Positions 55,664 to 64,000 of a stretch of DNA of 64,000 nucleotides are shown in pieces. This DNA is from Parasedimentitalea denitrificans (GTDB lineage Bacteria; Pseudomonadota; Alphaproteobacteria; Rhodobacterales; Rhodobacteraceae). The stretch spans positions 62,001-126,000 of the forward strand of contig NZ_QHLQ01000010.1 in the NCBI RefSeq assembly GCF_011813015.1, in the 5' to 3' direction. The translations under genes were made by a program, and so were the position numbers. Position 1 is the first letter of the stretch. Each line of letters opens with the position of its first letter. The notes below the pieces were generated by a model that was not told the origin of the DNA, searched no databases, and saw nothing but the letters and a program-made list of their open reading frames with translations.

Positions 55664-57094
55664 ATGTACCCAGATCTAGAGCTGTTTATCGGTGGCAAGT
55701 GGCGCAAAACTGCGCGGAGTATGCCGGTGGTCAACCCGGCCACCGAAGAAGAGATCGGGCGACTGCCGCACGCCGAGCAGACAGACCTGGATGACGCACT
55801 GGAAGCGGCTGAAAAGGGCTTTCAAATCTGGAGCAATACCTCACCACGTGACCGTGCTGATACCATTCTGCGCGCCGCTGCAATCATGCGTACCCGCCAA
55901 GAAGAGATCGCGCTAGCGATTACGGCGGAACACGGAAAACCACTTCCTCAGGCGCGCCAAGAAGTCATTCGTGGTGCCGAGTTCTTTGAGTGGGATGCCG
56001 GCGAAGCCATGCGAACCTACGGCCGGGTCATCCCAGCAGCGCGCGGCCAAAAGTTCACGGTACATCACCACCCCGTTGGCGTCGTTGCCGCTTTCTCGCC
56101 GTGGAACTTCCCGATGAGCCAACCGGCGCGTAAAATCGGTGGGGCGCTGGCTTCGGGATGTTCAATCATCCTCAAGGCCGCTGAGGAAACGCCTGCAGGC
56201 GCAATCCATATCGTGCGCGCATTTGAGGAAGCTGGGTTACCTTCAGGGATTTTGAACCTTGTGTTTGGTACCCCCTCTGAAATCTCTGGTCACTTGATCC
56301 CACAGTCGGCCGTTCGCCTTGTGGCGTTCACCGGGTCAACTGTTGTGGGGCGTCATCTGACCACATTGGCCTCTCAGCATATGACGCCGGTTCTCATGGA
56401 GTTGGGCGGGCATGCACCCGTAATCGTCTGCGAAGACACGGATGTGGAAAAGGCCGCGGTCAGTGGGGCCATGCGAAAAATGCGCAACGCCGGACAGGTC
56501 TGTACTTCCCCCACTCGGTTTTTCGTACATGAGAGCATCTTTGACGCGTTTACCGAGAAATTTGTTGAAAGGGCCGCCGCGACCGTGGTTGGGAATGGTA
56601 TGGACGAAGGGGTTGAAATGGGCCCACTGGCCAATGATCGCCGGGTACCTGCGCTAACGGAACAGGTCGAAGACGCCCGCTCCGCTGGGGCCGAGGTCAG
56701 AACCGGGGGCACTCGTCACGGCACCACAGGCTATTTCTTCCAGCCAACAGTTCTGACAAATGTTCCGGATCATGCGCATATCATGCGTGAAGAACCTTTT
56801 GGTCCGATTGCAGTCATCAATCCGGTTTCCTGTCTGGATGACGCAATTCAAAAAGCAAATTCGGTTCAATATGGTCTGGCGGGGTATGCGTTCACCAATC
56901 GGGCTGACTATATCGATCATATGATCGACAGTGTTGAAGTCGGCAACCTGTCGATCAACACACTGGAAGCTTCAATGCCTGAAACGCCATTTGGTGGTGT
57001 GAAATCCAGTGGGTATGGTCGGGAAGGTGGAACCGAAGGTTTGGATAACTACATGACGGTTAAGAATGTTTGGCATTCTGCGGACATCGCGTGA
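55664..57094 (+). CDS. NAD(P)-dependent aldehyde dehydrogenase
   Basis: This 476-residue enzyme is a full aldehyde dehydrogenase. The segments FSPWNFPMSQPARKIG and MELGGHAPVIVCEDTD carry the catalytic Asn and Glu, and NAGQVCTSPTRFFVHE the catalytic Cys. PFGGVKSSGYGREGG closes it. It resembles succinate- and aminomuconate-semialdehyde dehydrogenases; in this context an oxidation of a muconate-type semialdehyde is the natural guess. GAGG precedes the ATG. It ends 82 bases before kynU. Confidence 0.92.
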   Translation: MYPDLELFIGGKWRKTARSMPVVNPATEEEIGRLPHAEQTDLDDALEAAEKGFQIWSNTSPRDRADTILRAAAIMRTRQEEIALAITAEHGKPLPQARQEVIRGAEFFEWDAGEAMRTYGRVIPAARGQKFTVHHHPVGVVAAFSPWNFPMSQPARKIGGALASGCSIILKAAEETPAGAIHIVRAFEEAGLPSGILNLVFGTPSEISGHLIPQSAVRLVAFTGSTVVGRHLTTLASQHMTPVLMELGGHAPVIVCEDTDVEKAAVSGAMRKMRNAGQVCTSPTRFFVHESIFDAFTEKFVERAAATVVGNGMDEGVEMGPLANDRRVPALTEQVEDARSAGAEVRTGGTRHGTTGYFFQPTVLTNVPDHAHIMREEPFGPIAVINPVSCLDDAIQKANSVQYGLAGYAFTNRADYIDHMIDSVEVGNLSINTLEASMPETPFGGVKSSGYGREGGTEGLDNYMTVKNVWHSADIA

Positions 57095-57176
57095 CCTAAA
57101 TCCAACCAAAAACGCCAGCCTACCCCGCCTGCCCCCTTGTACCAATATCTCTGCCCCCACGGAAGCTGAAACACAA

Positions 57177-58373
57177 ATGACCGATTTTGCCAAAACACGC
57201 GCCATGTTCGATATCCCCGAAGGGATGATCTACCTGAACGGGAATTCTCTGGGCCCGATGCCCAAGACAGCACCAGCTGCGATGAACAGCTTCCTGACCG
57301 AGGAATGGCAGCCAGAGCTGATCAAGGGCTGGAACACCAAAAACTGGTTCATGCAGACCAACACACTCGGCGACCGCGTTGGCCGACTAATTGGTGCGGC
57401 TCCGGGAACTACTGTGGTCGGTGACACACTGTCGATCAAAGTATTTCAGGCTGTAGCGGCAGGGCTGTCCATGGTGCCAGACCGCAGGGTTATCCTGTCG
57501 GACAATGGCAACTTTCCCACCGATCTTTACATGGTCGAGGGGCTGATGAAGCTAAAAAACAAGGAATACGAACTTCGTATCCCCAACCCCGAAGATGTGA
57601 TGGCTGGCATAACCGATGAGGTCGCGGTGGTGATGCTGACCGAAGTGGATTATCGCACAGGTCGCAAGCACGACATGAAAGCCGTGATTGAAAAAGCGCA
57701 CGCCGTTGGTGCCGTAGTGGTCTGGGATCTTGCCCATTCCATTGGTGCAGTGCCTGTGGATGTGACCGAAGCTGATACCGACTTTGCAGTGGGATGTACC
57801 TATAAATATCTCAACGCCGGCCCCGGCGCGCCCGCTTTCATCCACGTCGCATCTCGGCTTCTGAATGATGTCGACCCTGCACTCTCTGGCTGGTATGGAC
57901 ACGAAGCACCTTTTGCCTTTGACACCGATTATCGCCCGATGCCTGGCAAAATTGACCGCATGCGGGTCGGCACCCCTTCTATCGCTTCATTCTCGCTTCT
58001 AAGCGCTGCGCTAGATATCTGGGAGGACGTAGACATGAATGATCTGCGCGCCCGTTCTATTGAGTTATCCGAACTGTTCATCAGCGAGATTGAGACCCGC
58101 TGTCCTGGTGTTACCTTCGCCGGCCCACGCAACCCAGAGGAACGAGGAAGTCATGTTTCTTTCCGTTTTGAGCATGGCTATCCCTGCATGCAGGCGTTGA
58201 TTGCTGCCGGGGTAATCGGTGACTTTCGCGCACCAGATATTATGCGCTTTGGGATTACGCCATTATTCATCAACCACAGCGACATTCTGGGGGCCGTGGA
58301 TGTTCTGGAGCGTATTCTGAAGAACGAAACCTGGAAGGAAGAACGTTTCCAGACACGATCAAAGGTAACTTGA
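57177..58373 (+). CDS. kynU: Kynureninase
   Basis: Kynureninase, a PLP enzyme, splits kynurenine or 3-hydroxykynurenine into alanine and anthranilate or 3-hydroxyanthranilate. The 398-residue protein has YLNGNSLGPMPK at the start, VVWDLAHSIGAVPVDV with the cofactor-binding Asp, and the Lys in FAVGCTYKYLNAGPGAPAF. The C-terminal GDFRAPDIMRFGITPLFINHSDI is typical. The start at 57177 gives the standard N-terminus; the longer reading lies within the previous gene's end. With the 3-hydroxyanthranilate dioxygenase at 51118 it covers two consecutive steps. Confidence 0.95.
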   Translation: MTDFAKTRAMFDIPEGMIYLNGNSLGPMPKTAPAAMNSFLTEEWQPELIKGWNTKNWFMQTNTLGDRVGRLIGAAPGTTVVGDTLSIKVFQAVAAGLSMVPDRRVILSDNGNFPTDLYMVEGLMKLKNKEYELRIPNPEDVMAGITDEVAVVMLTEVDYRTGRKHDMKAVIEKAHAVGAVVVWDLAHSIGAVPVDVTEADTDFAVGCTYKYLNAGPGAPAFIHVASRLLNDVDPALSGWYGHEAPFAFDTDYRPMPGKIDRMRVGTPSIASFSLLSAALDIWEDVDMNDLRARSIELSELFISEIETRCPGVTFAGPRNPEERGSHVSFRFEHGYPCMQALIAAGVIGDFRAPDIMRFGITPLFINHSDILGAVDVLERILKNETWKEERFQTRSKVT

Positions 58374-59135
58374 GTTACCTGGATGTGCTATTTAGAGAGG
58401 GTGGATTTTTGCGTGGCCAAATTTACGGGCACTAACGGCGATATGCAAATAATTCAGACGTTCACAGCCTTTGGTGAAGATGTTTCAAAGAATTGCCCAA
58501 TTACCGCGACCACGAAAGGGCAAATGATCACTTCGTTCTTGCTGAGGATAACGTAGCTGATGTTGGGCATCGCAGCGAAGGTCCGCAACTCTCGCTTCCG
58601 AGATGAATTACCTCATACGCCAGGAATGTCAGACTTTCGCTGAATGCGGTCCTTCGCTGTAGTTGGCATCAAGGGCAGCTTTGCGCAGTTATTGACCTTT
58701 GCAAAGTCGGCCCCAGGGCGCGCTGACATGTCGAGAACGGCCCAAATCTGTCGTTCGTGACAAACTGGTCTAACGTCAGGTTTCAGCCTTTCTAAGACAT
58801 ACGTGCTGGGCCCAGAATTAGGCGGTTTCTGGAGCTAGAAGGATGATTTTCTGACCATCGCTGCACCTGACACCCTCGGCAGCAATGCGCAGATAGCGAA
58901 GTTTGAAATATTTTTGATAGGCCCGGAACCCGACTTCGATTCGAAGCACAACGAATTATAGCTCCGAACCCAATCGTTCTATCGCCGTGTCGAGCATGAA
59001 TGTCAGTTTTGCGTCACCTCGTTAAAAGCAACGTCCGCCAAATCCCACAGTTTGCCACCATGTAACACACGCTCGACCAAAGTGTTCTTCATTGCATGGT
59101 CTGCAGGATAGCCTAGTGTTTGGGAGTAAAGTAGG
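58374..59135. other. 762-base stretch without a recognisable gene
   Basis: No supported gene. A minus-strand frame ending at about 58818 reads FRAYQKYFKLRYLRIAAEG and so on for about 45 codons, but without a start or a family match. It may be the worn end of a lost gene. The promoter of the LysR gene at 59136 should lie at the right edge. No terminator was found after kynU. Confidence 0.5.
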
Positions 59136-60047
59136 ATGCGCATGCAGCACGATCCAAAACATGTCCTTAGCTTCATGACAGCGGTTACAACCGGCACCAT
59201 CCGTGCCGCGGCAGACCAACTTGAACTTGAGCCCTCAACCGTAAGCAGGAACATCACAGCTTTGGAAAAGCAACTTGCCACTGCGTTGATCGAACGCGGG
59301 CGCAAGGGTGTGATGCTGACAGAGGCAGGGTCATTGTTGATGGGCTACATTCAACGGCAAAAGGGTGAGCTGGAGGCGCTACGTTCTCAACTGGATGCAC
59401 TCGCGAATATGGAACGCGGCACCGTGTCCGTTGCGTTGGGAGAAGGATTCCTTGGAGATTTCACGCAATCCGTCCTAACGAAGTTCTCGCAAGATCATCC
59501 CGAAATTTCGTATACGCTTGATGTTGGAGCAACAGATCATGTGACAAATAGGATTTTCGAAGACCGATCACATGTGGGGTTGGCCTTCAACGTTCCATCA
59601 GATCCGCGTCTAAACGTTGTCGCACAAACGAAGCATCCACTTGCTGTGATCTGTCGACGGAACGGAAAATTTGACACATCCCCGTCGGTGGACGTGAAGG
59701 ATTTGTCACACTTTCCGTGCGGGTTTCTCAAACGGGGTTATGGCGTCAGCGCAGTCATTGCGGAGATGGAAGTATCTCACGGATTTCGTGCGCGTGGCGT
59801 TCTGGAAACAGGCTCGATCATGGCGCTCAAAGAATTTGTCAAAAACGACTTGGGCGTTACACTTTTACCCGAGTTTGTCGTGGCTGAGGACATCAAGGCG
59901 GGAATTTTGCGCCCCCGGAACATTTCTATTGCAAACTTTGGAAGCGGTTCTGCAACTCTGTTCATCAGGCAGGGCCGTAGTTTACCGCTGGCTGCGCAAA
60001 AACTGCTCCATGCGATGTCGAAATACTTAGTGGCGTTGAAAGAATAG
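59136..60047 (+). CDS. LysR-family regulator upstream of the acetyltransferase operon
   Basis: The 303-residue protein has an N-terminal winged helix (FMTAVTTGTIRAAADQLELEPSTVSRNITALEKQLA in parts) with the PSTVSRNI recognition helix typical of LysR, and a normal effector domain. It lies 94 bases before the dehydrogenase operon on the same strand, so it probably regulates it. Two ATGs are two codons apart; the first follows AGG. Confidence 0.88.
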   Translation: MRMQHDPKHVLSFMTAVTTGTIRAAADQLELEPSTVSRNITALEKQLATALIERGRKGVMLTEAGSLLMGYIQRQKGELEALRSQLDALANMERGTVSVALGEGFLGDFTQSVLTKFSQDHPEISYTLDVGATDHVTNRIFEDRSHVGLAFNVPSDPRLNVVAQTKHPLAVICRRNGKFDTSPSVDVKDLSHFPCGFLKRGYGVSAVIAEMEVSHGFRARGVLETGSIMALKEFVKNDLGVTLLPEFVVAEDIKAGILRPRNISIANFGSGSATLFIRQGRSLPLAAQKLLHAMSKYLVALKE

Positions 60048-60141
60048 GTGTTGCGCTGGATGCAACAATATTTCCACTTCCTAGCATTTTTCCGCAACTC
60101 ATATTTGATATTATCCCCAAAACTTCAGTGGGGATCTCAGG

Positions 60142-60999
60142 ATGAAAATCGGTGTAATTGGGTGCGGCAATATGGGCGGCGGAATGGTCGCGCAGTTGCT
60201 TGCGGCCGGGATGGACGTAGTCTGTTTTGACCCTGACGTAGAAACGCGCCAGCGGATGCTTGCCGTCGGGGCACGGACCGAAGAGACAGTAACCGAACTG
60301 GTTCGAGACCGAAAATTCGTCATTCTATCACTTCCCAAAGCGCAGATCGTAGAAGAGGTTATGGGTGAGGTTTGCACCCACATTGAATCGGGCACGATTG
60401 TCTTGGATACCTCAACTTCGACCCCAGCCACGTCTCAGGCGATGGCAGCCTTGGGGCAAACCCACGGTTTCGAATTCATCGATGGCCCCGTGAGCGGCGG
60501 CCCAGCAGCGGCGAAAGCCGGGACAATGACAATGTTGCTTGCGGGCAGTCAAACCGCGATTGAGTGCTTGCGCCCTATAACAGATATATTGACTGCGAAA
60601 ACGGTGATGGTTGGTGCGTCAGGCGCTGGACACGCGGCGAAGATCGCGAACAATATGCTGTGTGCGGCGAACCTAGTTCTTGTCTCCGAAGCCCTGCGTC
60701 TGTGTGAGGCCGTTGGCGTTGCCCCCGAGGGTCTGCTCAAAGGAGTAAATGCGGGATCCGGCCGCAGCGGTGTGAGTGAAGTCAACTTTCCTAAATGGGT
60801 GCTGAACGGCGCGTTTGATTCTGGCTTCACCATGGGGCTCATGCGCAAGGACGTGGGGCTCGCCCTGGATTTGGCCGGGAAAACCGGCGTCAATCTGGAA
60901 GGTTTTGCAGGCATCGCGGACCTATGGTTGAACCAATCAGGTGACATCCCAGACACTGCCGACTTCAATGAAATCACCAAGTATGGAGCCGTCTCATGA
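60142..60999 (+). CDS. 3-hydroxyisobutyrate dehydrogenase-family oxidoreductase
   Basis: A 285-residue beta-hydroxyacid dehydrogenase. The NAD(P)-binding motif GVIGCGNMGGGMVAQLL is at the N-terminus, the substrate loop is DGPVSGGPAAAKAGTMTML, and the catalytic Lys is in GAGHAAKIANN. Family members oxidise or reduce 3-hydroxyisobutyrate, tartronate semialdehyde, sulfolactaldehyde and others; the substrate here is not evident. It overlaps the aldehyde dehydrogenase by four bases (ATGA), pointing to consecutive oxidation of alcohol to aldehyde to acid. Confidence 0.92.
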   Translation: MKIGVIGCGNMGGGMVAQLLAAGMDVVCFDPDVETRQRMLAVGARTEETVTELVRDRKFVILSLPKAQIVEEVMGEVCTHIESGTIVLDTSTSTPATSQAMAALGQTHGFEFIDGPVSGGPAAAKAGTMTMLLAGSQTAIECLRPITDILTAKTVMVGASGAGHAAKIANNMLCAANLVLVSEALRLCEAVGVAPEGLLKGVNAGSGRSGVSEVNFPKWVLNGAFDSGFTMGLMRKDVGLALDLAGKTGVNLEGFAGIADLWLNQSGDIPDTADFNEITKYGAVS

Positions 61000-62501
61000 C
61001 CAATCGGATTGACATTTTCGATGCCCAGATGAGCGCGCTTGATCTTGGCTCCCATCCGCAGAGCTTGATCAATGGCGAACTGGTCAATGGATCTGGCGAT
61101 CCCATTTCCTTGGTCGATCCGTTTACGGAACTGCCCCTAACAACCTACAATGACGCAGGAGCCGAGCTTGCGACGGCAGCCTGTCATGCCGCGCAAGAGG
61201 CACAAGTCGACTGGGCAGCCCTGTCAGGAATGGCGCGAGGGCAAGTGATGCAGGACATCGCCCGCGCAGTACTTGCCAAAGCAGAACCTCTGGCAATGCT
61301 AGAAGCACTGGTCGCAGGCAAACCGATCCGAGATTGCCGCGTCGAAGTCGCCAAAGTTGCTGAGATGTTTGCCTATTATGGCGGATGGGCTGACAAGGTG
61401 CATGGCGAAGTGATCCCTGTGCCATCAGGCCATCTCAACTACACCAAGCGCGAGCCGCTGGGCGTCGTTTTTCAGATCACGCCTTGGAATGCGCCCATAT
61501 TCACAGGTGGCTGGCAGATTGCGCCTGCCATTGCCACGGGTAACGGTGTCGTTATCAAACCCAGCGAGTTGACGCCTGTAACCACAGTCGCGCTGGTCCG
61601 GCTGGCAGAACAAGTCGGCCTGCCAAAAGGTCTGGTCAATGTGCTCTGCGGACTTGGGCCCACGGCTGGTCAGACTGCTATTGAACATCCAGCAATTCGC
61701 AAGGTGATCTTTGTCGGCTCGCCAGAAACTGGACGCGTTGTCGCAACCGCTGCGGCGAAAGCTTTGAAGCCGTCGGTTCTGGAACTAGGTGGAAAATCCG
61801 CCAATATTATTTTTGACGACGCCAATCTCAAACATGCTTGTCTGGGAGCGCAGGCCGCGATTTTTTCCGGTGCCGGACAAAGCTGTGTGGCCGGATCTCG
61901 CCTTCTTGTTCACCGGTCTATTCACGCCGAACTGGTCGAAATGTTGACCGCAGGAATGAACGAAATCCGCCTTGGGGATCCGCTTGATGAAGCCACCGAA
62001 GTCGGTCCGATCAGCAACGCACGGCAGTTCGCTCACGTGAGCGAAATGGTCGCACGAGCCGTGTCAGACGGCGCCAATGTTCTGAGCCGTGAGAGCACCC
62101 CTGACAAAGGATACTTCGTCCCGCCTACAGTTCTGAAAAATGTAACAAATACCGACCACGTCGCACAAACTGAGATCTTTGGACCTGTCGTTGCCGCCAT
62201 CCCTTTTGATACTGAAGATGAGGCTATCGCGCTGGCCAACGGGACGGAATTTAGCCTCGCCGGAGCAGTTTGGACTACAGATGTTGGAAGGGCCCATCGC
62301 ATTGCGGACCATGTGCGCGCCGGTACATTCTGGATCAATAGTTATAAGGCGATCCATGTATCGTCCCCCTTTGGAGGTTCCCTGAACTCTGGCTTCGGAC
62401 GTTCCAGCGGCACCGACGCTCTGATGGAATATACGTCAACCAAAAGCGTTTGGCTCGACAGCGCTGCAACCCCTCGGATAGCCTTCGGTTATGTTAGTTG
62501 A
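60996..62501 (+). CDS. Aldehyde dehydrogenase in LysR-acetyltransferase operon
   Basis: This 501-residue enzyme has the aldehyde dehydrogenase motifs ITPWNAPIFTGGWQIAPA, LELGGKSANIIFDDANLK (Glu) and FSGAGQSCVAGSRLLVHR (Cys). The end FGGSLNSGFGRSSG is complete. It differs from the enzyme at 55664 throughout, so they are separate lineages. It is coupled to the dehydrogenase before it and overlaps the acetyltransferase gene behind it by 11 bases. Confidence 0.92.
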   Translation: MTNRIDIFDAQMSALDLGSHPQSLINGELVNGSGDPISLVDPFTELPLTTYNDAGAELATAACHAAQEAQVDWAALSGMARGQVMQDIARAVLAKAEPLAMLEALVAGKPIRDCRVEVAKVAEMFAYYGGWADKVHGEVIPVPSGHLNYTKREPLGVVFQITPWNAPIFTGGWQIAPAIATGNGVVIKPSELTPVTTVALVRLAEQVGLPKGLVNVLCGLGPTAGQTAIEHPAIRKVIFVGSPETGRVVATAAAKALKPSVLELGGKSANIIFDDANLKHACLGAQAAIFSGAGQSCVAGSRLLVHRSIHAELVEMLTAGMNEIRLGDPLDEATEVGPISNARQFAHVSEMVARAVSDGANVLSRESTPDKGYFVPPTVLKNVTNTDHVAQTEIFGPVVAAIPFDTEDEAIALANGTEFSLAGAVWTTDVGRAHRIADHVRAGTFWINSYKAIHVSSPFGGSLNSGFGRSSGTDALMEYTSTKSVWLDSAATPRIAFGYVS

Positions 62502-63213
62502 TGATGTCAAAACGCTGCTCGCAGCCGATACTAAAGCCGCGGAGATCTTGGATCTTTCGCCCTTCGAAGATTTTGCAGGCCTGGCGGGCGCCCTATTTGG
62601 TGCGATCTGTGGCGCATCTATAGGAAGCCTCGTGGGGCAAACTTACGATCAGACACCTGAAATCGTCGCGCAGACCTTGCGCGACATCGAAGAAACAGCG
62701 CGGCGGAACTTTGAACCCGGCGGCGTTGCGGCTGTTCTTTTGTTTTCGCGTGGGGTGCATGCCACGATGGGCCATCGAGTGGCCCATACACTTTGGCAAA
62801 ATGGAGAAACGAGCCTCGCGATGACACTTAAGGCGGCCTTTGGTCGTGCCTTTGCAACCGACATTCACCCAGGCGCCCAAATAGGCGCAGGTTTCTGGCT
62901 CGACCACGGGCTTGGCTTCGTCGCTGGTGAAACGGCTGTGATCGGCAAGGACGTCTCGATCTGGCATAATGTGACCCTCGGCAGTACTTTCAACAATCCA
63001 GGCCCCGACCGGCACCCAAAAATCGAAGATGGCGCGATCATCGGCGCGGGTGCTTTGGTCTTAGGCAATATCAAAATCGGCGCAGGCGCCAATATCGCAG
63101 CTGGAGCTATCGTGTTGGACGACGTTCCAGCTGGCCGCGTTGTCGTTGGTGCCAAGGCCCGCGAGATCGGTCCAGCGCGGGTTTCCTTTTTGCAAAAGGA
63201 ACAAGATACATGA
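62491..63213 (+). CDS. Serine acetyltransferase-like enzyme, second copy
   Basis: A 240-residue protein with the CysE-type left-handed beta-helix: TDIHPGAQIGAG, LDHGLGFVAGETAVIG, TLGSTFNNPGPDRHPKIEDGAIIGAGA. It is shorter than CysE at 370, lacks most of the N-terminal helical domain and the C-terminal feedback tail, and has LGSTF where CysE has LGGTG. It could be a serine acetyltransferase with different control or act on a related hydroxy compound. Its start lies within the aldehyde dehydrogenase end and its stop overlaps the next gene (ATGA). Confidence 0.88.
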   Translation: MLVDDVKTLLAADTKAAEILDLSPFEDFAGLAGALFGAICGASIGSLVGQTYDQTPEIVAQTLRDIEETARRNFEPGGVAAVLLFSRGVHATMGHRVAHTLWQNGETSLAMTLKAAFGRAFATDIHPGAQIGAGFWLDHGLGFVAGETAVIGKDVSIWHNVTLGSTFNNPGPDRHPKIEDGAIIGAGALVLGNIKIGAGANIAAGAIVLDDVPAGRVVVGAKAREIGPARVSFLQKEQDT

Positions 63214-64000
63214 ACGCGTCCTTCGGCATTGATCACCCACTATTGGCTACGCATGACATCGAGGGGTTGCGTGATCGTCTGATCTCGCTTGGTTTCAACA
63301 TGACGAGTATTGGAAAGCACCCCTGGGGAACGAGCACCAGCCTTGCAATGTTTGATGGCTGCCTGTTGGAGATCATGGGCATCTATGATGACACGCTTAT
63401 CGACGAAGTCCCCGCCGGTGATTTCCGCTTTGGCCGCCATGTTTTCGATCATCTCCAAGTCCGCGAAGGCGTAGCCCTTAGCGCGCTGCACAGTACGGAC
63501 ATGATTGCCGATGCCACAACAGCCAAGGCAGTAGGTTTTGATGTTGCGGGTCATCTAGAATTCGGGAGAGACGTTGTCCTGCCAGATGGCAGTGCAGACA
63601 GAACCAAAACCACGTTGGCGCTTTTGCCCGATCCCGCCTTCCCACGGTTGTCGTTCTTTCTCTGCCAACAACACCGGCCCGAACTAATTTACGTTCCCGA
63701 ATGGCTCGAGCACCCAAACTCTGTGAACGGTATCGGCGGTGTCACCATATTGGCCAAGGAAGCGGCGCATGTAGACTTGCGGCAGAAATTATCCGGCCTC
63801 TATGGAGAACCTAAAACGATAAACGGCGGGTTTCAGGTTCAGACAGCGAATGGGCCAATGGCGGTGCAAACACTTGAAGCAATCGAGAGTGAGTTTGGTG
63901 AGCTGCCCCAGACAATCTCGGTCGCCTATGAACCAAGTATCGTCGCAATGGACCTGACATATAAATGCCCGAAGGCCTTCGATCAATGGATCAAGGAAAG
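63210..64000 (+). CDS. VOC/glyoxalase-like protein, 3' end outside the window
   Basis: The frame starts with an ATG overlapping the acetyltransferase stop and stays open to the window end, giving at least 263 residues. It begins MNASFGIDHPLLATHDIEGLRDRLISLGFNM, the pattern of glyoxalase-like VOC proteins, and contains the VOC repeat twice (second round about residues 165-230, IGGVTILAKEAAHVDLRQ). One Glu in LLEIMGIYD could be a metal ligand. An isomerase, lyase or dioxygenase activity is possible. It is the fourth gene of the operon. Confidence 0.82.
   Translation, partial: MNASFGIDHPLLATHDIEGLRDRLISLGFNMTSIGKHPWGTSTSLAMFDGCLLEIMGIYDDTLIDEVPAGDFRFGRHVFDHLQVREGVALSALHSTDMIADATTAKAVGFDVAGHLEFGRDVVLPDGSADRTKTTLALLPDPAFPRLSFFLCQQHRPELIYVPEWLEHPNSVNGIGGVTILAKEAAHVDLRQKLSGLYGEPKTINGGFQVQTANGPMAVQTLEAIESEFGELPQTISVAYEPSIVAMDLTYKCPKAFDQWIKE

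Overview
The window looks like the chromosome of a marine Roseobacter-group alphaproteobacterium (Rhodobacterales). The grounds are a gene transfer agent (GTA) cluster in the family's usual gene order, flanked by fabF-mltG on one side and cysE on the other, a DctPQM TRAP transporter, short flagellins and a Gram-negative porin. No lysogeny, replication or lysis genes accompany the phage-like genes, so they are read as a GTA and not as a prophage.

Layout. 1-1905: end of an unidentified gene, cysE, a block of stem-loops and a small GTA-adjacent gene. 1905-16261 (minus strand): the GTA cluster gp15 to gp1. Four lesions are visible in it: a frameshift at a nine-C tract in the terminase gene, an in-frame amber codon in the major capsid gene and two frameshifts in gp15. 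A dispersed palindromic repeat of about 80 bp occurs three times in the cluster and once just outside it. One copy lies in frame inside the gp14 peptidase gene. 16442-23000: a VOC protein, mltG and fatty acid synthesis genes (fabF, acpP, fabG, fabD) with a HisA-like gene among them. 23183-26566: a cytochrome b561-YceI fusion, two secreted YceI proteins and a membrane protein. 26876-28097: rpsF-rpsR-rplI. 28234-36317: a lipoprotein, a lytic transglycosylase, an aquaporin, an exported amidohydrolase, a Tat-exported nucleotidase (cpdB), a LysR regulator with a divergent NAD(P)-binding protein, and a GST-like protein. 36870-42934: two near-duplicate flagellin genes enclosing tig, a porin with an upstream CRP-type palindrome, and an exonuclease. 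43026-46064: a hybrid sensor kinase. 46557: tRNA-Asn, followed by gene debris (IS3-type transposase fragment, broken MFS transporter).

48262-58373 is a catabolic or transport island arranged around a divergent promoter region near 53.75 kb. Leftward run a DapA-like lyase, an EamA transporter, 3-hydroxyanthranilate dioxygenase and a TRAP transporter. Rightward run an aspartate dehydrogenase-like protein, a LysR regulator, an aldehyde dehydrogenase and kynureninase. It carries kynurenine-pathway steps without the usual hydroxylase, decarboxylase or deaminase. 59136-64000 is a second LysR-controlled unit: a beta-hydroxyacid dehydrogenase, an aldehyde dehydrogenase, a second serine-acetyltransferase-like enzyme and a VOC protein, tightly overlapping and cut by the window end.

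The main points for follow-up are the coding palindromic repeat, the eroding GTA, the unusual kynurenine/aspartate-dehydrogenase island, the unassigned acetyltransferase/VOC operon, and the paired flagellin leaders. All family assignments come from reading the sequence and motifs; no database search was run.
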